From an uncultured Prevotella sp. (GTDB lineage Bacteria > Bacteroidota > Bacteroidia > Bacteroidales > Bacteroidaceae), in assembly GCA_900768785.1 (NCBI GenBank), contig CAAGEG010000056.1, positions 1 to 21,503 of the forward strand: 21,503 nucleotides of DNA, read 5' to 3'. How positions within the stretch are numbered: position 1 is the first letter of the stretch; each line of letters starts with the position of its first letter. The translations under genes were made by a program, and so were the position numbers. Under the pieces are notes generated by a model. That model was not told the origin of the DNA. It ran no database searches and saw only the letters and a program-made list of their open reading frames with translations. This document shows, in pieces, positions 14,565-21,503 of this stretch.

Positions 14565-15203
14565 TTAAGGTTCTATTTTTGATGGGCAGAAGAAGGCAAA
14601 AGGGCATTTGTTGCAATGTGGAGAACGGCTGGTGCATATATATCTTCCATGCAACAATAACCAATGATGTGCATCGGCTGCACAATCAGCAGGGATGTTT
14701 TTCTTCAACTGCAGCTCTACTTTAAGTGGAGTATCTGCATTTTTAGACACCAGACCAAGTCTTCTGCTAACTCTAAACACATGAGTATCTACGGCGATAG
14801 CTGATTTTCCGAAAGCCACAGCTTGCATTACATTAGCTGTTTTGCGCCCTACTCCGGGTAGCGTCATAAGCATTTTCATGTCCTCAGGCACCTCTCCGCC
14901 GAAGCGTTCTTTTAAGATACGTGCCGTTGATGCAAGATGTTGAGCCTTAGAATTAGGATATGACACGCTTCTGATATATTCAAAAATTTCTTCAGGCTCT
15001 GCTTGCGACATTGAATCCACATCGGGGAAACGTCTGAACAACTCCGGTGTAATCATATTCACCCTTTTGTCGGTGCATTGGGCGCTAAGTATGACTGCGA
15101 CCAACAATTGAAAAACACTACCGAACTCAAGTTCGGTAGTGACATTTGGCGTTTCCTTGCGGAAATAATTTAAGATATAGTCATACTTATCCTTCTTTTT
15201 CAT
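14565..15203 (-). CDS. nth: Endonuclease III (DNA glycosylase/AP lyase)
   Basis: This base-excision repair enzyme removes oxidised pyrimidines and cuts the resulting abasic site. With the ATG at 15203 it has 212 residues, one more than E. coli Nth, and the catalytic residues fall at matching places. K121 is in the helix-hairpin-helix LPGVGRKTANVM, and D139 is in VDTHVFR. The [4Fe-4S] cluster cysteines C190, C197, C200 and C206 show the C-x6-C-x2-C-x5-C pattern. Two earlier in-frame ATGs (15230 and 15212) would add a basic extension and lengthen the overlap with the DUF5606 gene. I prefer 15203, which overlaps that gene by 17 bp. It is the last gene of the nusB cluster, facing the restriction block. 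Confidence 0.95.
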   Translation of the reverse strand: MKKKDKYDYILNYFRKETPNVTTELEFGSVFQLLVAVILSAQCTDKRVNMITPELFRRFPDVDSMSQAEPEEIFEYIRSVSYPNSKAQHLASTARILKERFGGEVPEDMKMLMTLPGVGRKTANVMQAVAFGKSAIAVDTHVFRVSRRLGLVSKNADTPLKVELQLKKNIPADCAADAHHWLLLHGRYICTSRSPHCNKCPFAFFCPSKIEP

Positions 15204-15615
15204 CGGTGTCATTCTCGGCTTCTTCTTCAAAATCAGTTATGCCGTTGTCTATAAGTATGTTATACCACTGAATGAGTTTCCTTATATCATAGTCATGAAC
15301 ACGCTCACGGTCGAAGTCGGGAAGTATCTTTGCAAAATACTCACGCAATGTTTCTGAGTCGGCTTTCTTAAAATCTACGGTGCTTTTCTTGCCCTCTTCA
15401 AGGGTTTTCAAGCTAAGTAAGATTTTGTTAAGAGGCACGTCTTCATCATAAGTGTACATGGCTATATCATTAAGACTCGTCACTCTGTCGGATGCAAACA
15501 CGGGCATACGCTTCTTTTTTGCATCAAGAGACTCAACGATAAGGGTGGCTTTCCCTTTGGTTAACAATTTGTAAAGACCGGGTTTTCCGGAGATTGAAAG
15601 AATTGTTGATTTCAT
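15187..15615 (-). CDS. DUF5606 family protein
   Basis: This 142-residue soluble protein, typical of Bacteroidota, is recognisable from its start (ILSISGKPGLYKLL) and the SFxx-like region around ASDRVTSLNDIAMYTYD. An acidic tail (EEEAENDTDEKEG) closes it. The N-terminal half is a small beta-rich domain with a lysine cluster (KKKR near 34). The biochemical function is unknown. It lies between coaE and nth, 60 bp after coaE, and its end overlaps the nth start, which suggests cotranscription. Confidence 0.8.
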   Translation of the reverse strand: MKSTILSISGKPGLYKLLTKGKATLIVESLDAKKKRMPVFASDRVTSLNDIAMYTYDEDVPLNKILLSLKTLEEGKKSTVDFKKADSETLREYFAKILPDFDRERVHDYDIRKLIQWYNILIDNGITDFEEEAENDTDEKEG

Positions 15616-15675
15616 TGTTCTGTTTTAATTTGTCGTTATATGACTGTTATTAATATATTTCTGTATGTTTTCTCT

Positions 15676-16242
15676 TTATTTTTCACATGCAGCCAAAGCA
15701 TGAAGAATGTTGTCAATCTGACTGTTTATATCGCAAATGCCGTCGTTGACGATGACGAAATCGCTTTTTGCCGACATCTCTTCTTGTGACATCTGGCAGT
15801 CAATCCACTCTTTGGCTTTTGCCTCTGAGATAGAATCACGCTGTATGATGCGCTTTTTTCTCACCTCGTATGGCGCAACCACACATATCACCTTGTCAAC
15901 AAGACGGTCGAAACCGCTGGAATGTAATATGGCACACTCCATCCATTGTTTGCCTGATTGCAAGAAATCATTTGCTACTTCCGGATGTACGATGCCATTA
16001 ATCACAGCTGCGTTGTCGGCACTCTGCAACAGAAAGGCTGCAAGTATGGGCTTGTTGAGCTTGTTGTCACAATAAACCTCTTCACCAACAGCACAAACGA
16101 GTTTGTTGTGTATGCTGTTTGAAGATGCCATCAAACGCTTTGCTTCGTTGTCACAATTATATATGTCTATGCCACGCTGCGCAAGCAAGTCACAAACATA
16201 GCTCTTTCCGCTGCCTATACCACCTGTAATAGCCACTTTCAT
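15676..16242 (-). CDS. coaE: Dephospho-CoA kinase
   Basis: This cytoplasmic enzyme performs the last step of coenzyme A synthesis, phosphorylating the 3'-hydroxyl of dephospho-CoA with ATP. The 188-residue protein opens with the P-loop ITGGIGSGKS (5-14), followed by the family's aspartate in NCDNEAKRLM. A central IVHPEV segment and the lid region with RKKRIIQRD follow. The length is normal for CoaE. It lies 23 bp after the YbbR-like gene on the same strand. Confidence 0.94.
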   Translation of the reverse strand: MKVAITGGIGSGKSYVCDLLAQRGIDIYNCDNEAKRLMASSNSIHNKLVCAVGEEVYCDNKLNKPILAAFLLQSADNAAVINGIVHPEVANDFLQSGKQWMECAILHSSGFDRLVDKVICVVAPYEVRKKRIIQRDSISEAKAKEWIDCQMSQEEMSAKSDFVIVNDGICDINSQIDNILHALAACEK

Positions 16243-16265
16243 AACCGCTTCAACACTTTTAATTG

Positions 16266-17252
16266 CTATTGCTCTTCTATGAGATAGTCGACTTGCTTGA
16301 TTTCAAGCCTTGCATTACGCACTCCCGTAGGCACACTTCGCAGATAGATATTACACTTGTCTGAAGGCGCAGCAACTAATTCGTTATAGTCAGCTACAAC
16401 TTTGAAAGACTCAGCATTGATAAATCTGAACATGCTGACGCCGACATAGAATTTTACTTTCACTTTTGAGGGGAACGTTCTCAACTTTTTGCCTTCCGGC
16501 ATATTGATTGCAACGATTGGAACCTCAAAAGATTCTTCTGTAAGAATGTCGGTCATCACATTTAGTTTCACTCTCTCGGGAATGTATTTCACGCCTTTTG
16601 TCTTTTTGAGCATTACCTCTTTGACCACCGTATCGGTGATGTTGACAAGTCTGACAGGTTGTGTATAAACACATTTTATGCTGTCAAGCATGCCTTTGTT
16701 GGCGTATATATCTATTGAATCGGGTACAAGTTTCACCTTAGAGAAATAGTAACTCTGTCCGGGAACTATTTTTCCGGTGAGTCTGACAGGCACCCGCTTG
16801 TACAAACCTTGATTGAAAAGGAACTCAAACTTGTCAGGTTTTACGTTTATAATGCGTGATGAGCTATATAATTGTGTATATATAAGCCTTTTCAATTCGG
16901 CAGAAGACACCGTTCCAACACCATTTTGGCGTGCATAAGTCTTGAAGTCTATCTTGACCGGCTGTATCTTGTTGGCATATTTATATGTAAACAAAGAGTA
17001 GCCTTTATCTCTTACCGTAACTTCAATATCGGTTGTTGTATCACTCGTAAGCACTATGTTCTTCGGAATATTGACAAGTTTGAATGTCACTTTCACATCG
17101 TTTTCATAGCTCTCGTTAAGTGTTAGCAGCAACCAAAAGGTGCCACTCAATAAGAGAAAAAACAAGAAAATCAGAAACTCCCTATTAAGAAAGACGAGCA
17201 GGAAGCTTCTGATACTTACCCATATATTATGAACTGATGCTCTGCCGTCCAT
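16266..17252 (-). CDS. YbbR-like domain protein
   Basis: This 328-residue protein is anchored by a single N-terminal transmembrane helix at about 26-45. The rest of the chain is predicted outside the membrane and is rich in beta strands, with YbbR-type repeats such as VPVRLTGKIVPGQSYY and the preceding PDKFEFLF segment. The family's function in Bacteroidota is not settled. In Gram-positives the homologue CdaR regulates a c-di-AMP cyclase, but no cyclase gene is present here, so that role should not be carried over. It starts 5 bp after yajC and belongs to the nusB-yajC-ybbR-coaE run. Confidence 0.85.
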   Translation of the reverse strand: MDGRASVHNIWVSIRSFLLVFLNREFLIFLFFLLLSGTFWLLLTLNESYENDVKVTFKLVNIPKNIVLTSDTTTDIEVTVRDKGYSLFTYKYANKIQPVKIDFKTYARQNGVGTVSSAELKRLIYTQLYSSSRIINVKPDKFEFLFNQGLYKRVPVRLTGKIVPGQSYYFSKVKLVPDSIDIYANKGMLDSIKCVYTQPVRLVNITDTVVKEVMLKKTKGVKYIPERVKLNVMTDILTEESFEVPIVAINMPEGKKLRTFPSKVKVKFYVGVSMFRFINAESFKVVADYNELVAAPSDKCNIYLRSVPTGVRNARLEIKQVDYLIEEQ

Positions 17253-17257
17253 AATTA

Positions 17258-17593
17258 TTATGCCTTTGTGGCTGTTGCGTCAGGTGTTGCTGTGGCATCT
17301 GCAAAGACATAGCCTTTATCTACACGTACAACTACACCTTTTGCTATCTCTACATCGATGATGTTAGATGCGAGATCTATCTTTTTAACGGTGCCATACA
17401 AGCCGCCGCCGGTTACAACCTTTGTTCCCTCTTGCAAAGAATTTTGAAATTTTCTTATCTCTTTCTGCTTTTTCTGTTGTGGACGTATCATGAAAAACCA
17501 CATTACAGCAAAGATTGCTATCATCAAAAACAAGAAACTCATGTTTCCACCTTGCTGTGCAGCCTGTGCTGCCAAAAACATTACTGATGTCAT
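17258..17593 (-). CDS. yajC: Preprotein translocase subunit YajC
   Basis: This small inner-membrane accessory subunit of the SecDF-YajC complex assists Sec export. The 111-residue protein has one transmembrane helix (about 18-36) directly followed by the family signature IRPQQKKQKE. The cytoplasmic domain follows, with GTKVVTGGGLYGTV. A low-complexity Ala/Thr/Asp tail ends it. It lies 50 bp after nusB. Confidence 0.95.
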   Translation of the reverse strand: MTSVMFLAAQAAQQGGNMSFLFLMIAIFAVMWFFMIRPQQKKQKEIRKFQNSLQEGTKVVTGGGLYGTVKKIDLASNIIDVEIAKGVVVRVDKGYVFADATATPDATATKA

Positions 17594-17643
17594 CTTTAAT
17601 TATTTTTGTTATTAATAATATAGTTTATTTGTTTTAAACTGCC

Positions 17644-18588
17644 TTATTTGCCATGCTTTTCTGCGATAGGCTTCAACACGACGCCGGTATTTATCAGATG
17701 TCGTGCTATGCTATCAAGCATGCCGTTAATATATCCGGCACTCTTTGGAGTGCTATATATTTTAGCCAATTCCACATATTCGTTTATTGACACGCTGACA
17801 GGTATGTTCGAGAAGTTGATTATCTCGGCAATAGCTATCTGCATGATAACAATATCCATATAAGCCAATCGAGAGAAATCCCAATTTCGCGATGTCTCAC
17901 TCATATATTTCTGATATTGATCGGCGTTGAGAATGGTATATCTGAATAGTTTACGCGCAAAAGACCTGTCTTCTTCATCCTTGAATTCGGGCAACAGTTC
18001 TTGCTCCGGTGTCGAATTGGCATCAAATCTCTTTATTGTCTTGAGAACAAAGGTGTCAACTATGTCTTTGTCATCATTCCAATAGAGGCTCTTTTCTTCA
18101 AGAACGGCATCAAGATCTTCATTATTCATGATAAGAGTCTTGTATATTTTGCGCCATATCTCCTTGTCAGCGTCGTAAGAATCTTCATCGCTCGCCATAT
18201 ATTCATTATATATAGTGCTCTGAACTATCTGAGAATATAACCTTCTAACGAAATCTATATCATCTTCCCACGCTTGGTTTTGAGTTGAAATGAATTCATT
18301 CAACTGATGATTTTCCTCAATTTGCAATGCCAATCTATTGTTAGCAAACTTTGCCGAAGGCATAGGTGTGCCTTCTCTGGTGGCTTTTGCCGTTTCCACT
18401 TCATAATGTTTGCGTGCCTCTTTTGACACGGCTACGACAAGTGAAAGCAAATGATGATACAAATGATAGGCTTTGGATAAGCTGAACATCAGCTCTTTTT
18501 CTGCCACATCAAGCACCTTATTGCCATTCTGATAATAGGCATACGTTAGCTGAAGTACCTTTATCCTTATTAATTCTCTATTAATCAT
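17644..18588 (-). CDS. nusB: Transcription antitermination protein NusB, long form
   Basis: This is the RNA-binding partner of NusE/S10 in antitermination complexes on rRNA operons. At 314 residues it is more than twice the E. coli length (139). The typical NusB C-terminal helices are clear: RLAYMDIVIMQIAIAEI, then SVSINEYVELAKIY and SAGYINGMLDSIA. The start RIKVLQLTYAYYQNG resembles the normal first helix. Extra helical sequence of about 170 residues lies between, rich in acidic and aromatic residues. Long NusB proteins are usual in Bacteroidales. The gene heads the minus-strand cluster and has its own promoter at 18620-18651, divergent from rplY. Confidence 0.92.
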   Translation of the reverse strand: MINRELIRIKVLQLTYAYYQNGNKVLDVAEKELMFSLSKAYHLYHHLLSLVVAVSKEARKHYEVETAKATREGTPMPSAKFANNRLALQIEENHQLNEFISTQNQAWEDDIDFVRRLYSQIVQSTIYNEYMASDEDSYDADKEIWRKIYKTLIMNNEDLDAVLEEKSLYWNDDKDIVDTFVLKTIKRFDANSTPEQELLPEFKDEEDRSFARKLFRYTILNADQYQKYMSETSRNWDFSRLAYMDIVIMQIAIAEIINFSNIPVSVSINEYVELAKIYSTPKSAGYINGMLDSIARHLINTGVVLKPIAEKHGK

Positions 18589-18619
18589 TAATTGAAAAGT
18601 TTTGTGTGTTTTTACTTTG

Positions 18620-18651
18620 CAAAAATAGATAAAAAAGCCAACTCACGCAAG
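18620..18651 (-). promoter_or_regulatory. Promoter for the nusB cluster
   Basis: On the minus strand, CTTG (18648-18651, one mismatch from TTTG) is followed after 20 nt by TATTTTTG (18620-18627), a full TAnnTTTG match. It lies about 30 bp before the nusB start and reads away from the rplY promoter. Confidence 0.65.
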
Positions 18652-18687
18652 AAAACAGTACTATTTTGTAGGATTTTTATATGAACA

Positions 18688-18719
18688 TTTGTCTATTCAG
18701 ATAAAAAGTAATACCTTTG
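18688..18719 (+). promoter_or_regulatory. Promoter for the rplY operon
   Basis: TTTG (18688-18691) and TACCTTTG (18712-18719) are separated by 20 nt, a textbook Bacteroides promoter. The leader before rplY is about 85 nt. The region between this promoter and that of nusB is only about 36 bp, so the two regulons share a control region. Confidence 0.8.
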
Positions 18720-18810
18720 CACCGCTTTTCAAGCATACATGAATAGAGTTCGTGTGATGGTGAATTAAGCAAAAGTATTAATTTTTCAACTTAATTTAGA
18801 GTAACACATT

Positions 18811-19410
18811 ATGAAAGAAATTAACGTAACCGGTCAGAAAAGAAATGATACCGGCAAGAAGGCTTCAAAATTATTGAGAAAAGAAGGTCTTATTCCTTGT
18901 AACATTTATGGAGAAAAGCAAGGCGAAAACGGTGCTCCTGTAGCTATGTCTTTCACTTGCCCGATGAATGAGCTTCGCAAAGTGATTTACACTCCGCACA
19001 TCTACGTTGTAAACCTTAACATTGAAGGTGAGAACCACAAGGCTATTCTTAAAGAACTCCAGTTTCATCCGGTAACAGATGCGCTACTTCACGTAGATTT
19101 CTATGAGATTAATGAAAACAAACCTATCACAATAGGTATCCCTGTTAAGTTAACAGGTCTTGCACAAGGTATTCGTGACGGTGGTCGTATGAACTTGTCT
19201 ATACGTAAAATCAACGTTACTGCCAAATATCAAGATATTCCTGAGACTCTTGATATTGACGTTACAGAGCTCCGCATCGGCAAGAGCATAAAAGTTGGAG
19301 ACCTTAGTTTCGATGGTCTTGAAATGGCAACAGGCAAAGAAGTTATCGTTTGCTCTATCAAAGCAACACGTAAGTCCAACGCCAATGCTCAAAACGCAGA
19401 GAACGAATAA
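18811..19410 (+). CDS. rplY: Ribosomal protein L25, CTC form
   Basis: This large-subunit ribosomal protein binds 5S rRNA. At 199 residues it is the long (CTC/TL5) form: an N-terminal 5S-binding domain (about 1-92), starting with TGQKRNDTGKKASKLLRKEG, plus a C-terminal beta domain (about 93-185). The DALLHVDFYEI segment marks the junction of the two. The tail is Asn/Ala-rich. It is the first gene of a tight four-gene run, 9 bp before pth, a usual pairing in bacteria. Confidence 0.96.
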   Translation: MKEINVTGQKRNDTGKKASKLLRKEGLIPCNIYGEKQGENGAPVAMSFTCPMNELRKVIYTPHIYVVNLNIEGENHKAILKELQFHPVTDALLHVDFYEINENKPITIGIPVKLTGLAQGIRDGGRMNLSIRKINVTAKYQDIPETLDIDVTELRIGKSIKVGDLSFDGLEMATGKEVIVCSIKATRKSNANAQNAENE

Positions 19411-19419
19411 TAACCTTTT

Positions 19420-19992
19420 ATGGAGAAATATCTTATTGTTGGGCTTGGAAATCCCGGCAACGAATATGCCGAAACACGCCACAACACAGGATTTATGGTA
19501 TTGGACGCTTTTGCTAAAGCGTCCAATATTGTTTTTGAAGACAAGCGTTATGGATACGTGGCAGAGGCAAGTGTCAAAGGCAGAAAGCTCATTTTACTTA
19601 AGCCGACAACGTTTATGAACCTTAGTGGTAACGCTGTGCGCTACTGGATGAACAAGGAAAACATACCTCAAGGAAACCTTCTCGTCATAGTAGATGACCT
19701 GTCTTTGCCTCTCGGAGATTTAAGATTGAAGGGCAATGGCAGCAACGGAGGGCACAACGGATTGGGAAATATACAAAGCGTTATAGGCACTCAGCAATAC
19801 GCACGATTGAGAGTCGGCATAGGAAACGACTTCCCTCGCGGCATGCAGATAGAATGGGTGCTTGGCAAATATGATGAAGAGGAACTTAAAACCTTGCAAC
19901 CGGCAATAGAAACGTCGTTGGAAATAATAAAGAGTTTTGTTCTTGCCGGCATCAATATCACGATGAATCAATTTAATCGCAAACACAAATGA
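19420..19992 (+). CDS. pth: Peptidyl-tRNA hydrolase
   Basis: This cytoplasmic enzyme frees tRNA from prematurely released peptidyl-tRNA. The 190-residue protein carries the signature VGLGNPGNEY with N11, the catalytic base H21 in TRHNTGF, and D92 in IVDDLSLPLG. It also has the NGGHNGLGN-type segment (GSNGGHNGLGNI) that binds substrate. Length is normal. It overlaps the following S4 gene by the ATGA tetranucleotide. Confidence 0.97.
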   Translation: MEKYLIVGLGNPGNEYAETRHNTGFMVLDAFAKASNIVFEDKRYGYVAEASVKGRKLILLKPTTFMNLSGNAVRYWMNKENIPQGNLLVIVDDLSLPLGDLRLKGNGSNGGHNGLGNIQSVIGTQQYARLRVGIGNDFPRGMQIEWVLGKYDEEELKTLQPAIETSLEIIKSFVLAGINITMNQFNRKHK

Positions 19993-20417
19993 CCTCAACA
20001 ACAGCAAGAACAGACAAGTGGCTGTGGGCAGCACGCATATTCAAAACACGTTCTATTGCTGCTTCGGCATGCAAGAATGGACGTGTAACCATTGGCGGAA
20101 CAAATGTCAAACCGTCGCATATGCTCAAAGAAGGTGATGTCATAAGTGTGAAAAAACCACCTATCACCTACTCTTTCAAGGTTCTTAAATGTATAGAACA
20201 ACGTGTTGGTGCAAAGCTGATACCGGAGATTTATGAGAACGTAACCGATGCCAAACAATATGAACTGCTTGAAATGAGCCGCATAAGTGGCTTTGTCAAT
20301 AGAGCCAGAGGCACAGGAAGACCAACGAAAAAGGATCGTCGCGAACTGGATGCGTTCACCTCTCCTGCACTATTCGGCTTTGATGACTTTGACGATGATG
20401 ACCTTGACGAAGACTAA
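19989..20417 (+). CDS. S4-domain RNA-binding protein, Hsp15-like
   Basis: This 142-residue cytoplasmic protein has an N-terminal S4 RNA-binding domain beginning RTDKWLWAARIFKTRS, the hallmark of the Hsp15 (HslR) group, which acts on stalled 50S subunits carrying nascent peptide tRNA. A basic RGTGRPTKKDRREL segment follows the domain. The C terminus is a strongly acidic Asp/Glu tail. Translational coupling to pth places two peptidyl-tRNA/ribosome-rescue functions together. The assignment to Hsp15 rests on motif similarity. Confidence 0.88.
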   Translation: MTSTTARTDKWLWAARIFKTRSIAASACKNGRVTIGGTNVKPSHMLKEGDVISVKKPPITYSFKVLKCIEQRVGAKLIPEIYENVTDAKQYELLEMSRISGFVNRARGTGRPTKKDRRELDAFTSPALFGFDDFDDDDLDED

Positions 20418-20435
20418 TAACCAAAAACAACAAGC

Positions 20436-21008
20436 ATGACCAATATAGCTATATTCGTATCAGGCAACGGAAGCAACTGCGAAAACATTATCAAACACTT
20501 CAAAGACAACAATTCGGCAAGAGTTGCTTTAGTTGTTAGCAATCGTGCAGACGCTTATGCCCTTACCCGTGCACGAAGATTGGGAATAGAAAATATTGCC
20601 GTTAGTCGTGCAGATATCAACAACGCTTCGGTCATGTTGCCTTTACTTGAGTCTCATAACATATCTTTCATAGTGCTTGCCGGCTTTATGCAGATTATCC
20701 CCGACTATCTTATAAACAAATATCACGACAAAATAATAAACATTCATCCGTCTTTGCTACCCAAATTCGGCGGAAAAGGCATGTACGGACATCATGTTCA
20801 TGAAGCAGTAAAAGCAGCCGGAGAAACAGTAACCGGCATAACAATACATTATGTCAACGAAGTTTGCGACGGCGGAGGCATAATTGCTCAATTCAAAACA
20901 GCGGTAAATAAAGACGATACTGCCGAAGACATAGAAAACAAAGTACACGAGTTAGAGAAGCAACATTTCCCTTCGGTAATAGAAAACATCGTTATCAATA
21001 GCCTTTAA
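20436..21008 (+). CDS. purN: Phosphoribosylglycinamide formyltransferase (PurN type)
   Basis: This enzyme of purine synthesis transfers a formyl group from 10-formyltetrahydrofolate to GAR, giving FGAR. The 190-residue protein shows the N-terminal FVSGNGSNCENI loop (normally SGxGSN), FMQIIP, and the active-site residues N102 and H104 in NIHPSLLP. D145 is in VCDGGGII. It lies 18 bp after the S4 gene and is the last gene of the run. No clear terminator hairpin was found before the tandem array that begins at 21085. Confidence 0.95.
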   Translation: MTNIAIFVSGNGSNCENIIKHFKDNNSARVALVVSNRADAYALTRARRLGIENIAVSRADINNASVMLPLLESHNISFIVLAGFMQIIPDYLINKYHDKIINIHPSLLPKFGGKGMYGHHVHEAVKAAGETVTGITIHYVNEVCDGGGIIAQFKTAVNKDDTAEDIENKVHELEKQHFPSVIENIVINSL

Positions 21009-21069
21009 TCCCAACCGGTCTTTCTTCAAAGAAATCATTCCTTTCAATAAACACATGTTCTTGATATCC

Positions 21070-21108
21070 ATAAACACGTAATTTACGTTGCCTAAGTATC
21101 GTGTTTAT
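21070..21108 (+). other. Inverted unit and hairpin at the head of the 22-bp array
   Basis: ATAAACACG (21070-21078) is the reverse complement of CGTGTTTAT at 21100-21108, giving a 9-bp stem. The sequence around the first arm resembles one array unit turned round, so the array may begin with an inverted unit. Confidence 0.5.
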
Positions 21109-21227
21109 GATGACTAAGTACCGTGTTTATGATGACTAAGTACCGTGTTTATGATGTCTAAGTATCGTGTTTATGATGTCTAAGTATCGTGTTTACGATG
21201 CCTAAGTATCGTGTTTATGATGACTAA
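21085..21227 (+). repeat. 22-bp tandem repeat, six units plus a partial one
   Basis: Units start at 21085, 21107, 21129, 21151, 21173 and 21195, and a half unit begins at 21217. All share CTAAGTA, then C or T, then CGTGTTT. The first six bases vary (ACGTTG, ATGATG, ACGATG), as does the seventh (C, A or T). Its reverse complement has the same pattern as the 23-bp units at 14414-14464. No spacer/repeat alternation is seen, so it is a simple tandem array and not a CRISPR. Confidence 0.9.
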
Positions 21228-21304
21228 ACTATATAGTAATGTTTATTAACGATTAGTGTGAGTCAAGTCCGCAGAGGCATAATACACCCTTAAACCTTAA
21301 CAAC

Positions 21305-21376
21305 AACCTTTCAAACTCTTCAATCTCTTCAAACCTTTCAAACATTTTCAAACGCATCAAACCTTTTCAACCTTCC
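21305..21376 (+). repeat. Pyrimidine-rich degenerate 9-10 bp repeat
   Basis: The block CTTTCAAAC and close variants (TCTTCAATC, TCTTCAAAC, ATTTTCAAAC, GCATCAAAC, CTTTTCAAC) recur about eight times end to end with almost no G. It lies between the 22-bp array and the right copy of the interspersed repeat. No gene is present in the whole stretch 21009-21503. Confidence 0.7.
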
Positions 21377-21403
21377 TGTCCGCAAATAATCACACCACTC
21401 ATA

Positions 21404-21466
21404 TTCGGCAATTTGGTCCGAAAAAGTTGGCACAGTTGGCACAGTTGGCACGCCCCTTGTTTTTTC
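21404..21466 (-). repeat. Interspersed repeat, right copy, inverted, with three 9-bp units
   Basis: This is the reverse complement of 1-72 with one 9-bp unit fewer. Three units AGTTGGCAC lie at 21425-21433, 21434-21442 and 21443-21451. Outside the variable units the 45 bases are identical to the left copy. It is followed by 37 bp of unrelated AT-rich DNA to the window end. Confidence 0.9.
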
Positions 21467-21503
21467 TTCTAAAATATTACTATCATTGATTATCAATTAG
21501 TTA

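Noticed and set aside
21085..21227. Possible CRISPR array
   Set aside because: Units are directly adjacent with a fixed 22-bp period, no unique spacers are present between them, and no cas gene lies nearby.

Overview
The window is a chromosomal stretch of a Bacteroidota bacterium, most likely a member of Bacteroidales (Prevotella-like). The evidence is the Bacteroides-type promoters (TTTG, about 20 nt, TAnnTTTG) before the tRNA, rplY and nusB, the gene orders nusB-yajC-ybbR-coaE-DUF5606-nth and rplY-pth-S4-purN, weak ribosome binding sites and a moderately AT-rich composition. Most of the window is ordinary housekeeping DNA, with two accessory-looking blocks set into it.

Layout. 1-513: an interspersed repeat with a 9-bp internal unit, then non-coding DNA carrying a terminator for htpG. 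514-2568 (-): htpG (Hsp90). 2802-2874 (-): tRNA-Gly(CCC) with a good promoter. 3123-8161 (+): a five-gene membrane-glycosylation cluster made of an ArnT/Rgt-like GT39/GT83 transferase, a polyprenyl-phosphate-type GT2, a protein with two LAB_N repeats, a galacturonokinase-type GHMP kinase and a sugar-1-phosphate nucleotidyltransferase. 8268-10824 (-): DUF2461 protein, OmpR-type regulator and histidine kinase. 11311-14122 (+): an HpaII-type restriction-modification system in which a Vsr nuclease is fused to the C5-cytosine methyltransferase. Next come a 5' fragment of a second C5-methyltransferase (14129-14248) and two families of 22-23 bp tandem repeats. 14565-18588 (-): nth, DUF5606, coaE, ybbR, yajC and nusB. 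18811-21008 (+): rplY, pth, an Hsp15-like S4 protein and purN. 21009-21503: 22-bp tandem repeats, a pyrimidine-rich degenerate repeat and an inverted copy of the repeat found at position 1.

How the genes may work together. The glycosylation cluster reads as one pathway: kinase (sugar to sugar-1-P), nucleotidyltransferase (to NDP-sugar), GT2 (to polyprenyl-P-sugar), the LAB_N protein (possibly the flipping step), and the GT39/83 enzyme (transfer to lipid A or another envelope acceptor). The kinase resembles plant galacturonokinase along its length, which suggests that galacturonic acid is the salvaged sugar. In the restriction block, HpaII-like cleavage is paired with methylation, and the Vsr domain would repair the T:G mismatches that arise when 5-methylcytosine deaminates. 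All family names come from recognising motifs by eye; no database search was run.
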